From: JAFGAV01 sp041479055
GTDB taxonomy: Bacteria > Acidobacteriota > Aminicenantia > Aminicenantales > JAFGAV01
Reading direction: 5' to 3'
Assembly: GCA_963702835.1 (NCBI GenBank)
Contig: OY969762.1
Location: 992,001-1,056,000, forward strand
Length of the DNA: 64,000 nucleotides
Shown: positions 1 to 9,037 of the stretch, piece after piece
Layout of the letters: each line of letters starts with the position of its first letter
Position numbering within the stretch: position 1 is the first letter of the stretch
The notes under the pieces: model-generated
Databases searched by the model: none
Told to the model about the DNA's origin: nothing
The model's input: the letters and a program-made list of their open reading frames with translations, nothing else
Made by a program: the position numbers and the translations under genes

Positions 1-1
1 A

Positions 2-850
2 ATATTCCTGCTCGACGGAGCCATGGGCACGGAAATGATGAAGGCCGGGCTGGGCCATGGTGAATGCCCGGAAGCCTGGAATCTGGACAGGCCGGAGGCG
101 GTCAAGGACATCGAGCGGCGGTACTATGAGGCCGGCTCGGACGCTGTGGTCACCAACACCTTCGGCGGCAACCCCATAAAACTGGCCGCCTATGGACTGG
201 AGCGACGCTGCCGCGAGTTGAACCTGGCCGCCGCCCGCCTGGCCAAGGAGGTTCGGCCGGAGGGCCGTTTTGTCGGCGGCGACATGGGGCCGACCGGAAA
301 ATTCATCAAGCCCATGGGCGAATATGAAGAGGCTCAGTTTGAGGAAGCCTTTGCCGTCCAGGCGGCAGCCCTGGATGAAGGCGGTGTGGATTTTTTCATC
401 ATGGAAACCATGTACGACCTGCGCGAGGCGCTTTGCGCCGTGAGGGCCTGCCGGAAGGTCTCTTCCCTGCCTGTATTTGCCACCATGACTTTTAACAAGT
501 CGCCCAGAGGATTCTTTACTCTGATGGGCGACAGCCCCTCGAAGTGCCTTAAGGCCCTGGAGCAGGGGGGCGCAGCAGCTGTCGGGGCCAACTGCTTCTT
601 GGACAGCGAGGCCATGGTTGAGCTGGTCAAAATCATGCGCCCTGAGACCGGCCTGCCCCTCATTGCCCAGCCCAATGCCGGTCAGCCGCATGTCCTGGGG
701 GGAAGAGAAATGGTCTACTCCCAAAGCCGCGAAGACTTCGTCCGGCACATCGTCCGGATCATCGAATACGGGGCGCAGGTCGTGGGCGGCTGCTGTGGCA
801 CCGATCCCGACACGATCCGCCGCCTAGCCGAGGTTCTTAAAAAGACTTAA
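2..850 (+). CDS. Homocysteine S-methyltransferase family protein (5' end outside window)
   Basis: Zinc-dependent methyltransferase domain of the MetH N-terminal/Hcy-binding type, which moves a methyl group to homocysteine or a related thiol. The frame is open to the left edge and the residues before the first ATG (position 23) read LLDGAMGTEM, the normal start of this domain, so the true start lies upstream. Zinc ligands are visible: a Cys in GANC (about residue 191 counted from the Met at 23) and the Cys pair in GGCCGT near the C terminus. At about 280 residues it holds only the methyltransferase barrel. Separate folate- or cobalamin-binding proteins would have to lie outside the window. The methyl donor cannot be told from sequence. 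Confidence 0.85.
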   Translation: MFLLDGAMGTEMMKAGLGHGECPEAWNLDRPEAVKDIERRYYEAGSDAVVTNTFGGNPIKLAAYGLERRCRELNLAAARLAKEVRPEGRFVGGDMGPTGKFIKPMGEYEEAQFEEAFAVQAAALDEGGVDFFIMETMYDLREALCAVRACRKVSSLPVFATMTFNKSPRGFFTLMGDSPSKCLKALEQGGAAAVGANCFLDSEAMVELVKIMRPETGLPLIAQPNAGQPHVLGGREMVYSQSREDFVRHIVRIIEYGAQVVGGCCGTDPDTIRRLAEVLKKT

Positions 851-954
851 TTGGTTCGATTCTCCGGGATCTTATTTCTTGCTGAGCCTAGCACTACTTG
901 AAACGATGAGTCTCCTACACGCTCTGCTCTGTATTTTGGATTTGAGATGCAAAA

Positions 955-3291
955 CTAGCGTTTGGCGATTTCCAGGGCTTTTTCTAAAAACTCATCCCGG
1001 CCGGACTTGACCCCGCTGAGGGTGCGCGCCACCGGCACATTTGGAATAATGCCCACGCCGTGATGCTGCGAACCGTCTATTTTCACCACGCGCATGCCGG
1101 TCCAGGAAACAAAATAGCCGCCGGGTAAGGCAAAGGTATTGATATTGCCGTTGGTCCCGGCTGTGGGCTGCCCCACGATGGTGGCCAGCTTGTACCCTTC
1201 TATGTATCCCAGGTACGATTCGGCGTAGCTGATCGCCCTGGCATCGGTGATAAAAACCATCTTGGCTGACAATGTGGGTTTTGACGGTTCCAGTGACCAT
1301 CCCATCTTATCAAAGGCGACTTGTTCAAAGTCGGGGTAAATTATTTGGGGAATCCACATCCATTTGGCCGTGTCTTTCGTCTTCAACAAGTGTGTGATCA
1401 AATAGTGGTTGCCGTTAGGATATCCGCGTAAATCGCAGATGATGGACTTAGCTTTTTGCAGTTCCGGCATGAGTTGGTCGATTTCCTCCCAAGAAGCCTG
1501 GGTCAGGTTCAAATAATAGATACCTTCTTCCAGTTTTTTGGATTTTATCGTGTCTTTGAGAAGCAGCGTGTAATAGTCTTGGACACTCAGTGAAGCACTC
1601 ACGGTTTTATGATAGATGAGGCCATCCCGTTTTATCTCGAGCTGGAATTTTTTATTTTTTTCTCCACCCAGGAGCGCAGCCAGGGCGCGGCAGCGCCTCC
1701 AACCCTGGGTGGCTGCCGAGATGTACTGTTCTTCCCCTTTCAGCGCGTCTTTAGCGGCAATGCCATTTATTCTCTCCACCACGTCGCCCCTATGGATAGG
1801 AGCAAGGGTTTTATCGAGTATATTCGTGATCACTAGTCGGTTCTCAATCCAATCCCAATCGAGAGGAAGGAGATAGTCCTCGAAGGTGTTTCCTTGGACA
1901 TTAACTCTCACGTGACCATCCTTGAGTTTGGCCGTGAATTTTCTAAGGGTTTTCAGGAAATCCATTTGGTTCTTATCTGAATAGGCATCGGTGAGTGCTT
2001 CGGTTAAGGCGGCCCGCCAGTTGGTTTTTACCACGTCAAAATAAGGGTAGAAATGCTGGAAGACATTCCAGGCAATCGCGATATCAGCCAGCCTAACGTA
2101 CAAATCGTCCGCAATGATTTGCTCGGCCTTTTTGGGGATATCCTGTTCTATGGCAGCGAGCAGCCGGCTCAGCTTGTCTTCGGAAGCCTGGGGATAGGTA
2201 TGAATGTCCGTGCCATACAATGCGATAGGCATCAGGCAAGAGAGGCCGGAACCGAGATCTTTGGTTATATGATCCCCGATTTTGGGCTTGGTCTCGAAAT
2301 TCGGCAGAGGTCCGGTAAGAAAAGCGGCCTTGCTTTTTATCGAGACGCTTTTTTTGCCTTCGGCAGCGGCCGCTGAGGTGACCTGGAGGGAATAGGACAG
2401 CATTTTCCGGGCAAGCCATTGGCTGGGGGGGTCCCCTTCCTTGTCCCCTTCAAAACCAGGATTTTTTATAGGGACAGACTCCCACTCTTCGCCTTGGCTA
2501 TCCTTTTTTACAAAGACTTGAAAATCGTCCACATACAGCTCTCCGGAACCGGGTAAAAAACAGCCAAACCAAATTTGAGTCGCATCGTCGGCGACCAGAA
2601 CTTTTATTTCATAATAATCCCATCGGTCGAGTTGAACAGGATGATCTTCCATGCTTTCTAAATAATCTCCCTGGCCCTTTTCTCTATCCACCACCAAGTA
2701 TAACTGTCCCCTGCCGGCCACTGTTTTCATGGCTGCTCTTAGCTTTATTTCTTTAGTTCGAAAATGTGCGGCGTCAATGTCGCTGGCAAAGCTGCCTGCT
2801 TTTTCGCCAGAAGATAATAGGGTCTTCCTGTTGAGGCGGACACTTTTGTAAATGCTGTTGGCTTTTCCGAATCCCAGGCCATAATGCTGCCAGGCGATCA
2901 CGTTCATTCCTTCTAGGCGGGGGGGTGTAATGTCAGCAACAGAAAAATGCCCTTTTTGACCGGACTTATAAACCGCCAGGGCGGGGGCGATGGGTAAAAA
3001 CAGTTCTTCCAGGGTCTTTTTCAGTTCTTCGTTGTTTTGGGCACTCGCCACTTTTTTCACGCCGTAGATGGCGAATCTCTCCCAATCCAGAGAGGCTGCT
3101 TCATCTCCGGGATAGAAATATCTGACATAGCCGTACAGGCGCGTAAAGGTTTCGACATTTTGAATCGAGCGCTTGGTGCCACCGCCATAACCGGAATTGC
3201 CCGAAGATAAGGCCACGAAAGAAAATGAAAAGAAGATTAGAAAGAAGAAGACAAGCGGGTTAAGCCTAATTTTTCGTTTTATCGATTTCAT
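955..3291 (-). CDS. Secreted S41-family (TSPc) peptidase
   Basis: Large exported serine peptidase of about 778 residues. The N terminus is a signal peptide (basic MKSIKRK, then a Phe/Leu-rich core). The middle carries a beta-rich region resembling a carbohydrate-binding-like jelly roll (contains YVDDFQVFV), followed by a PDZ-like segment and a C-terminal TSPc fold with CDLRGYPNG and a likely catalytic Ser in AISYAES, then GQPTAGTNG. I use the ATG at 3291, because the GGAGGGG Shine-Dalgarno site lies just upstream of it. An in-frame ATG at 3309 would put that SD inside the gene. A consensus promoter precedes it. Substrate unknown; probably envelope protein or peptide turnover. Confidence 0.82.
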   Translation of the reverse strand: MKSIKRKIRLNPLVFFFLIFFSFSFVALSSGNSGYGGGTKRSIQNVETFTRLYGYVRYFYPGDEAASLDWERFAIYGVKKVASAQNNEELKKTLEELFLPIAPALAVYKSGQKGHFSVADITPPRLEGMNVIAWQHYGLGFGKANSIYKSVRLNRKTLLSSGEKAGSFASDIDAAHFRTKEIKLRAAMKTVAGRGQLYLVVDREKGQGDYLESMEDHPVQLDRWDYYEIKVLVADDATQIWFGCFLPGSGELYVDDFQVFVKKDSQGEEWESVPIKNPGFEGDKEGDPPSQWLARKMLSYSLQVTSAAAAEGKKSVSIKSKAAFLTGPLPNFETKPKIGDHITKDLGSGLSCLMPIALYGTDIHTYPQASEDKLSRLLAAIEQDIPKKAEQIIADDLYVRLADIAIAWNVFQHFYPYFDVVKTNWRAALTEALTDAYSDKNQMDFLKTLRKFTAKLKDGHVRVNVQGNTFEDYLLPLDWDWIENRLVITNILDKTLAPIHRGDVVERINGIAAKDALKGEEQYISAATQGWRRCRALAALLGGEKNKKFQLEIKRDGLIYHKTVSASLSVQDYYTLLLKDTIKSKKLEEGIYYLNLTQASWEEIDQLMPELQKAKSIICDLRGYPNGNHYLITHLLKTKDTAKWMWIPQIIYPDFEQVAFDKMGWSLEPSKPTLSAKMVFITDARAISYAESYLGYIEGYKLATIVGQPTAGTNGNINTFALPGGYFVSWTGMRVVKIDGSQHHGVGIIPNVPVARTLSGVKSGRDEFLEKALEIAKR

Positions 3292-3321
3292 TCTCTGAGC
3301 CCCCTCCAATCATCGTGAGGA

Positions 3322-3350
3322 AGCATAAAACTGAGTTGGGGATATGTCAA
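3322..3350 (-). promoter_or_regulatory. Sigma70-type promoter of the S41 peptidase gene
   Basis: On the minus strand, TTGACA (3350-3345) and TATGCT (3327-3322) are separated by 17 nt. The first base of the transcript would fall near 3315, giving a leader of about 24 nt that contains the GGAGGGG ribosome binding site for the ATG at 3291. Confidence 0.7.
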
Positions 3351-3451
3351 GGACGGCTGGACAACGGGGTAGGGCGGTGCACAAGCTGAGAAATAATCGA
3401 TCGGGGATCACCGGTTCAAAGCGGCCACCGAATCTGGATTGTTCCTTTGGC

Positions 3452-3997
3452 CTAGCCTTTTGGTTCTTTAAGCTGAGCAAGATAAGTCTTTCTTACACTG
3501 AGAAAAAAATCATGATAGGCTGGCTGCCGGAAATCGGGATAGGTCCATTCCAAGCAGTGGACACCGTGCTTGGTGAAGAGCAGTTCTAGATGGGCATAGA
3601 TGCCGTCGCGAAGCGAAATGCGGTGGCTGAAATCCTTGGCCGTGGCCATGATCAAAGCGGCCGTAGTCAGATAGCCGGGGTCGATGTTGACCGGCCGATG
3701 GCCGGCGGCCAGGGCCGAACGGATTTCTTCCTCCAGTGCGTTCGTCTTGAGCTTGATCGCGCTCAACTCTTCCGGCGGCCGCAGGCCGCTGAAGCTTAGA
3801 AAAAAACGGCTCAGGGGGGCGCCCCCCATCTCGGCCGCATAATAATCCGTCAGGTCGAAATCAAACCGAGGGCTTCGGTCTTCGGCCGGCCCCAATATTT
3901 TTTCAAGCCCCTGGACGGCTCTCTCCGCCACATGGTCAGCGGAATAGATCAGGCCGGCGATGTACTTTACGCGCTTGAAGGGCTTGGCCTCGGTCAT
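3452..3997 (-). CDS. DUF4416-family protein
   Basis: Protein of 181 residues that looks like the DUF4416 family, of unknown function. Recognisable features are a start of the type KYIAGLIYS, FDLTDYYAAEMG around residue 48, RFFLSFSGL, the strongly conserved VNIDPGYL and ATAKDFSHRISL, then WTYPDFR and a closing FF..VRK.Y. No signal peptide or membrane segment is visible. It stands between the S41 peptidase gene (same strand) and asnS (divergent). Family recognition is from memory of the motif pattern; no role is proposed. Confidence 0.7.
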   Translation of the reverse strand: MTEAKPFKRVKYIAGLIYSADHVAERAVQGLEKILGPAEDRSPRFDFDLTDYYAAEMGGAPLSRFFLSFSGLRPPEELSAIKLKTNALEEEIRSALAAGHRPVNIDPGYLTTAALIMATAKDFSHRISLRDGIYAHLELLFTKHGVHCLEWTYPDFRQPAYHDFFLSVRKTYLAQLKEPKG

Positions 3998-4072
3998 GGT
4001 GACGGCTGGCCCTTTTATTTTCCTTAAAAACCTTCCTATTTGTCCAGGCCCCCGATAAAAGAAACCAGTCCA

Positions 4073-4101
4073 TTGACCCCCGCTTATCGATCACTTATAA
4101 T
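4073..4101 (+). promoter_or_regulatory. Consensus promoter of asnS, leaderless geometry
   Basis: TTGACC (4073-4078) and a perfect TATAAT (4096-4101) with a 17-nt spacer. Only 9 nt separate the -10 box from the ATG at 4111, so transcription would start within about 3 nt of the start codon, and there is no Shine-Dalgarno sequence. Confidence 0.75.
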
Positions 4102-4110
4102 CCGCACATC

Positions 4111-5403
4111 ATGAAGTGGGTTTACATCGAGGACATCGCTGCGCATAGCGATCAAGATGTCGAGGTCCGCGGCTGGGTCTACAACAAACGCTCCTCGGGC
4201 AAGGTCCGTTTCCTTCTTATCCGCGACGGGACGGGTATTCTCCAGGCCACGGTCTCCAGCGAAGAGAAAGACCATCCCCTGTTCGAAGCCTTCGACCGGC
4301 TGACCCAGGAGTCCTCGGTCATCATTCGCGGCCGCCTCCGCCAGGATAAGCGGGCGCCGGGAGGTTTGGAGATGGCCCTGGCCGACATCCAGGTCCTCCA
4401 GGTGGCCCAGGAATATCCCATCACGCCCAAGGAGCACTCCACGCCCTTCCTCATGGCCCATCGCCATTTGTGGCTGCGCTCCCAAAAACAGCACGCCGTT
4501 CTCCAGGTCCGGGCCGAAGTGGTGAGGGCCATCCGCCGCTTTTTCGACGCGCGTAAGTTCCGGGTGATGGATACGCCCATCCTCACTCCCAGCGCCTGTG
4601 AGGGGACGACCACCCTGTTCGAGACGCAGTATTTCGACCAGAAGGCCTACCTCAGCCAGAGCGGCCAGCTCTATAACGAAGCCACGGCCATGGCCTTCGG
4701 CAAGGTCTATTGCTTCGGCCCGACCTTCCGCGCCGAGCGCTCCAAAACGCGCAAGCATCTGATCGAGTTCTGGATGGTGGAGCCGGAAGTGGCCTTCGCC
4801 ACACTAGAGGACATCATAGAGCTGGGCCAGGACCTGGTGACCGAGGTGGTCGGCCGCGTCCTGGAGAACAGTAAGAACGACCTGGACATCTTGGAAAGAG
4901 AGACCAAGTACCTGGAGAAGGTCCATCCCCCCTTTCCTCGTCTGACCTATGAAGAAGTGGGGCACAAGCTCAAGGAGCGGGGTTCGGCCCTCGAGCCGGG
5001 GGCCGATCTCGGCGCGCCCGAGGAGACCCTTCTCTCCGAGATGTACGACAGGCCGGTGTGCATCACTCATTTTCCGGCGGCCGTCAAGGCCTTCTACATG
5101 CAGCCCGACCCGCAGCGGCCGGACCTGGTTCTGGGCGTTGACTTCATGGCCTCCGAAGGCTACGGTGAAATTATCGGCGGCGGGCAGCGCATCCATGACC
5201 TCGACCTCCTGGAAAAAAAGATCAAAGAATTCGACCTGCCCGCGGACGCTTACGCCTGGTATGCGGACCTGCGGAAATACGGCAGCGTGCCCCACTCCGG
5301 GTTCGGCATGGGCGTCGAGCGCATGGTCTCCTGGCTGTGCGGCCTCAAACACATCAGGGAGACCATCCCCTTCCCCCGCCTGCTCTACAGGATCTACCCT
5401 TAG
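4111..5403 (+). CDS. asnS: Asparagine--tRNA ligase
   Basis: Class IIb aminoacyl-tRNA synthetase that charges tRNA-Asn in the cytosol. The N-terminal OB fold (about residues 1-105, with VRGWVYNKRSSGK) binds the anticodon. The catalytic core begins near RHLWLRS and contains CEGTTTLFE, YLSQSGQLY, motif 2 (FGPTFRAERSKTRKHL, with EFWMVEPE) and a C-terminal motif 3 (GFGMGVERMV). The CEGT and SKTRKHL signatures favour AsnRS over AspRS. Length 430 is normal for the compact form. The gene is preceded by a consensus promoter only 9 nt away and has no SD. rimO follows 42 nt downstream. Confidence 0.93.
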   Translation: MKWVYIEDIAAHSDQDVEVRGWVYNKRSSGKVRFLLIRDGTGILQATVSSEEKDHPLFEAFDRLTQESSVIIRGRLRQDKRAPGGLEMALADIQVLQVAQEYPITPKEHSTPFLMAHRHLWLRSQKQHAVLQVRAEVVRAIRRFFDARKFRVMDTPILTPSACEGTTTLFETQYFDQKAYLSQSGQLYNEATAMAFGKVYCFGPTFRAERSKTRKHLIEFWMVEPEVAFATLEDIIELGQDLVTEVVGRVLENSKNDLDILERETKYLEKVHPPFPRLTYEEVGHKLKERGSALEPGADLGAPEETLLSEMYDRPVCITHFPAAVKAFYMQPDPQRPDLVLGVDFMASEGYGEIIGGGQRIHDLDLLEKKIKEFDLPADAYAWYADLRKYGSVPHSGFGMGVERMVSWLCGLKHIRETIPFPRLLYRIYP

Positions 5404-5445
5404 CCCGGGGCCGACGGCCTTCCCCCGGCAATTCAAAGCGCGCCC

Positions 5446-6777
5446 ATGACCGAGAAAAAGAAAACGGCCGCTCTCCTCAGCCTGGGCTGCGCCAAGAACC
5501 TGGTGGACAGCGAGGTCATGCTGGGGTTCCTGCGGAGAAACGGCTTCCGTATCACCCCCCGAATGGATGAGGCCGATATCCTCATCGTCAACACCTGCGG
5601 CTTTATCCGTCCGGCCAGGGAAGAAGCCGAAGCGGCCATCCGCCGGGCTCTTAGGCTGAAGCGAAAGCTTCCCGGCCTCCGGGTCATTGTCACCGGCTGC
5701 TACGTCCAGAGGTCCCCCCAAAAGCTGAAGGCCGCTTTCCCGGCCGTGGATGCCTGGCTGGGAGTCGCGGATTTTGACCGCATCCATCAAGCGGCCGCCG
5801 GCCGGGCCATCTCTCCCTCGCCGGAAACCTTCCTCTATTCGCATCTATCCCCGCGCTTGATCTCGACGCCGGCCGGCTGGGCCTACCTCAAAATATCCGA
5901 AGGCTGCTCGCACCGCTGCTCTTTCTGTTCCATCCCGGCCATCAAGGGTCCTTACCGTTCGCGGAGCATGGATTCGATCCTCGAGGAAGCCCGCCGGCTG
6001 GCCGCTCAAGGAGCGAAAGAGATCAACCTTATCTCACAGGATTCTACGTCCTATGGAGGCGACCTGGGCCTCCGGCACGGCCTGGCTCGATTGCTCGACA
6101 GGCTCGAGGCGGTGAACGGCCTCCGCTGGGTCCGGGTTCTGTATGGATATCCGGAGGAGGTCTCCGGGGCGCTGCTGGAAGCCATGAAAGGGCCCAAAGT
6201 CTGCCGCTACCTGGACCTCCCCTTTCAACATGCGGCGCCCGCGATCATCAAGGCCATGGGCCGCGGCCTGGATGGAGACAAAGCCTTGAAGCTCTTGGAC
6301 AGGGTCCGCCGAGCCCTGCCTCAGGTTGCCCTGCGCACCTCCCTCATCGTCGGCTTTCCCGGCGAAGGCCGGAAGGAATTCAACGAGTTGAGGAGCTTTG
6401 TCCGCCGGGCCCGTTTTGACCATCTGGGCATTTTCACTTATTCAGCGGAGGAAGGCCTGCCGTCCTCTCGACTGGGCGACCCTGTTTCCGAGGCGGACAA
6501 GGCGCGGCGCCGTGAGGAACTGATGTTCATCCAGCAGGAGATGTCCCTCCACAATAACAGGAAATATCTCGGCCAGCGGTTGGAAGTGCTGCTGGATAAA
6601 TCTGTTCCCGGCCGTCCGCAGCTGGCCGTCGGCCGAGCGCGTTTCCAGGCTCCGGAAGTGGACGGGCTGGTCAGAGTTTCGTCGTCGGCCTCGCTCCGGG
6701 GACGGCTGCAGACCGTCTGTCAAGTTGAAATCAGGAGAGCCGGTGTGTATGATTTGCACGGACGTTTGGCCGCATGA
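5446..6777 (+). CDS. rimO: Ribosomal protein uS12 methylthiotransferase RimO
   Basis: Radical SAM enzyme that adds a methylthio group to an aspartate of ribosomal protein S12. The N-terminal UPF0004 domain carries the auxiliary-cluster cysteines C15 (SLGCAKN), C51 (NTCGF) and C85 (TGCY). The radical SAM motif CSHRCSFC gives C154, C158 and C161. A C-terminal TRAM-like region follows HNNRKYLGQ. The start SLGCAKNLVDSE is typical of RimO rather than MiaB. Length 443 is normal. The stop overlaps the pgpA start (ATGA). It heads a tightly packed run pgpA-cinA-thpR-plsY-gpsA. Confidence 0.93.
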   Translation: MTEKKKTAALLSLGCAKNLVDSEVMLGFLRRNGFRITPRMDEADILIVNTCGFIRPAREEAEAAIRRALRLKRKLPGLRVIVTGCYVQRSPQKLKAAFPAVDAWLGVADFDRIHQAAAGRAISPSPETFLYSHLSPRLISTPAGWAYLKISEGCSHRCSFCSIPAIKGPYRSRSMDSILEEARRLAAQGAKEINLISQDSTSYGGDLGLRHGLARLLDRLEAVNGLRWVRVLYGYPEEVSGALLEAMKGPKVCRYLDLPFQHAAPAIIKAMGRGLDGDKALKLLDRVRRALPQVALRTSLIVGFPGEGRKEFNELRSFVRRARFDHLGIFTYSAEEGLPSSRLGDPVSEADKARRREELMFIQQEMSLHNNRKYLGQRLEVLLDKSVPGRPQLAVGRARFQAPEVDGLVRVSSSASLRGRLQTVCQVEIRRAGVYDLHGRLAA

Positions 6778-7235
6778 AGCTTGCCGCGCGGGTTTACTCG
6801 ACATTCTTTGGCTTAGGGTTCATTCCCCTGGCTCCCGGTTCGGCGGCCAGCCTGGCCGCCGCAGCGCTGTACAAGTTTTTTTTGTTCAGGCTTTCCTGGC
6901 CGCTCTTGATTGTCCTTATTCTCTTGGTGGGCCTGACGGGCAGCCTGGCCGCTACATCCTATTCGCGGGAACTCGGCCATAAAGACCCGCGCCGTATTGT
7001 CATCGATGAGGCGGCCGGACAATGGCTGACTCTTTTTCTGGCTCCGGCTGGATGGCTTCCGGTGGCGGCCGGGTTCGTCCTTTTCCGGCTGTTCGACGTA
7101 TTCAAACCTTTTCCCCTCCGAAAGCTGGAGAAGCTCCCGGCCGGCTGGGGGATTATGGCCGACGACCTGGCCGCGGCTGTTTATGCCTGGATCGTCCTGC
7201 GCGCCTTTCTCCAGTTGAAAGGATCCCTGATCTGA
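6774..7235 (+). CDS. pgpA: Phosphatidylglycerophosphatase A
   Basis: Membrane phosphatase that turns phosphatidylglycerol phosphate into phosphatidylglycerol. Family motifs are in order: GLGFIPLAPGS near the N terminus, RIVIDEAAGQ (about 75-84), FRLFDVFKPFP (about 104-114) and GIMADDLAA (about 126-134). Several hydrophobic segments are seen. The start codon overlaps the rimO stop by ATGA and cinA begins directly after the stop, so translation is probably coupled. plsY and gpsA further down the run supply the same phospholipid pathway. Confidence 0.92.
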   Translation: MKLAARVYSTFFGLGFIPLAPGSAASLAAAALYKFFLFRLSWPLLIVLILLVGLTGSLAATSYSRELGHKDPRRIVIDEAAGQWLTLFLAPAGWLPVAAGFVLFRLFDVFKPFPLRKLEKLPAGWGIMADDLAAAVYAWIVLRAFLQLKGSLI

Positions 7236-8483
7236 ATGAAGCGGGTTGAGATCCTGGCCATAGGCTCAGAGCTCTTGACTCCCTATTTTCAAGACACGAA
7301 TTCCCTTTACCTGGCCCGACGCTTAAATGACCTCGGCCTGGAAGTGTCTTTCAAGACGGTTGTCGGCGATGAACAAGACAATCTGCGGCTCAAGGTCGAG
7401 GAGGCCCTACGGAAGTCCGACCTCATCCTGGCCATGGGCGGGCTGGGCCCGACCGCGGACGACCGGACACGCGAGGCTTTCAGCCGCGTCCTGGAGCGGG
7501 AGATCGTCATGGCCCCGGAGCTTTTAGAAAAAATAGAAGCCAGGTTCCGCCGCCGCGGCCTGTCCATGCCGGCCTCCAACAGAAAGCAGGCCGGGCTTAT
7601 CTCCGGCGCCGAAGTGCTGCCCAACGAGCACGGCACGGCGCCGGGTCAGTGGCTGGAATGGGGCTCGAAAATCATCATCCTTCTGCCCGGACCTCCTCAT
7701 GAGCTGGAGCCCATGTTCGAAAAATATGTGATCCCCCGGCTGGAGAGTTTCCGACGCGGGTTTCTGGCCCGCCGCGTCCTGATGATCGCGGGGCTGACTG
7801 AATCCATGGTCGAGGACCTGATGGCCGATCTTTACCCGGACGACCCGTCGATCAGAATCACCACCCTGGCCCGTCCCGGCCAGATCGAGCTTCACCTGAG
7901 GGCTACCTCTTCGGTCAGCCGGGCCGAGGCCGGCTCCCGCCTCGAGCCCGTAGAGCGGAGTCTTCTGGACAGGCTGGGAGACAACGTTTTTTCCCGGGTG
8001 GGCGAAACGCTTGAGGAAGTCCTGGGGGGTCTTCTCCGCCTAATGAAAAGGACCTTGTCCTGCGCCGAATCCTGCAGCGGAGGCTTGCTCAGCCACCGTC
8101 TGACCAACGTTCCCGGCAGCTCAGAATATTTCTTGGCCGGCCTGGTGGCTTACAGCAACAAAGCCAAGGAGGACTTGCTGGCCGTGCCCCAAGACCTTCT
8201 GAGAAAACATGGAGCCGTCAGCGGCGAAGTCGCCCGGGCCATGGCTCAGGGCGTCAGGCGGGCTGCTTCCTCTGATTTCGGGCTGGCCCTCACCGGCATC
8301 GCCGGCCCGGCCGGCGGAACGCCGGAAAAGCCGGTCGGCCTTGTCTATACCGCCCTGGCATGGGATAATGGAGCGGACGTGGTGAGGAACCTGTTCCTGG
8401 GCTCCCGCGAAATCATCAAGTTCCAGTCGAGTCAGAAAGCGCTGGATATGCTGCGCCGCTATCTGGAGGCGAGCCGAAGATGA
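7236..8483 (+). CDS. cinA: CinA: MoCF-domain and nicotinamide-nucleotide amidase fusion
   Basis: Two-domain protein. The N-terminal MoaB/MogA-like domain (about 1-170) has EILAIGSELL and MGGLGPTADD, and belongs to the family with ADP-ribose pyrophosphatase activity. The C-terminal domain (about 255-415) is the NMN deamidase fold with CAESCSGGLLS, SYFLAG-type VAYSNKAK and LTGIAGPAGG. It returns nicotinamide nucleotide to NAD synthesis. Length 415 is normal. In many genomes recA follows cinA; here thpR follows with a 4-nt overlap instead. Confidence 0.92.
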   Translation: MKRVEILAIGSELLTPYFQDTNSLYLARRLNDLGLEVSFKTVVGDEQDNLRLKVEEALRKSDLILAMGGLGPTADDRTREAFSRVLEREIVMAPELLEKIEARFRRRGLSMPASNRKQAGLISGAEVLPNEHGTAPGQWLEWGSKIIILLPGPPHELEPMFEKYVIPRLESFRRGFLARRVLMIAGLTESMVEDLMADLYPDDPSIRITTLARPGQIELHLRATSSVSRAEAGSRLEPVERSLLDRLGDNVFSRVGETLEEVLGGLLRLMKRTLSCAESCSGGLLSHRLTNVPGSSEYFLAGLVAYSNKAKEDLLAVPQDLLRKHGAVSGEVARAMAQGVRRAASSDFGLALTGIAGPAGGTPEKPVGLVYTALAWDNGADVVRNLFLGSREIIKFQSSQKALDMLRRYLEASRR

Positions 8484-9037
8484 GGACCTTCATCGCCATC
8501 GAGCTGACCCCTGAGATCAAGTCCGAGCTGGAGCGTCTGGTCCAGAGACTCGCTCCCCTGACCCGGAACGTGCGTTGGGTGCGGCAGGAAGGCATGCACC
8601 TGACCCTGAAATTCCTGGGCGAGATCTCCGAGGCCCAGGCCGGCCGGGTCAACGCCGCGCTCGAGCCGTGCTGCCGGGGAAAATCCGCTATTGACCTGTC
8701 CGTCAAAGGCACGGGCTGGTTCCCGCCCGGTTCAAGAAGCCCTCGAGTCATGTGGGTCGGGCTGGAAGCCGGCCCTGAGTTGGCCGAACTCCAGGCCTCT
8801 ATCGATTCGGCCCTGGCCCGCGAGGGTTTTCCGCCCGAGGGGAGGGATTTTCATCCTCATTTGACGCTGGGCCGGGTCAGGTCTCCCCAGGGGCTGCGGC
8901 CCGTGCTGGATGAGCTGGAAAAGTCGACGAATGAGGAATTCGGCCGCATGACGGTCACCCGCATCGCCTTCTATCAAAGCCGGCTGAAGCCCGGCGGGGC
9001 TGAATACACCATCTTGAGTCAATTCGCCCTGTCATGA
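8480..9037 (+). CDS. thpR: RNA 2',3'-cyclic phosphodiesterase (ThpR/LigT)
   Basis: Member of the 2H phosphoesterase superfamily, opening 2',3'-cyclic RNA ends. The two catalytic HxTx motifs are visible: HLTLKFLG (about residue 41) and HPHLTLGRV (about residue 125). FIAIELTPE at the N terminus is typical. Length 185 is normal. It overlaps cinA and plsY by 4 nt on each side, so it sits inside one coupled transcript. The physiological RNA substrate is not known from sequence. Confidence 0.9.
   Translation: MRTFIAIELTPEIKSELERLVQRLAPLTRNVRWVRQEGMHLTLKFLGEISEAQAGRVNAALEPCCRGKSAIDLSVKGTGWFPPGSRSPRVMWVGLEAGPELAELQASIDSALAREGFPPEGRDFHPHLTLGRVRSPQGLRPVLDELEKSTNEEFGRMTVTRIAFYQSRLKPGGAEYTILSQFALS

Noticed and set aside
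851..954. Rho-independent terminator between the converging genes at the left end
   Set aside because: No GC-rich hairpin followed by a T run could be found; the 104-nt gap holds nothing I can name.
4804..5844. 346-codon minus-strand frame over asnS/rimO
   Set aside because: It spans two well-supported genes on the other strand and has no protein features.
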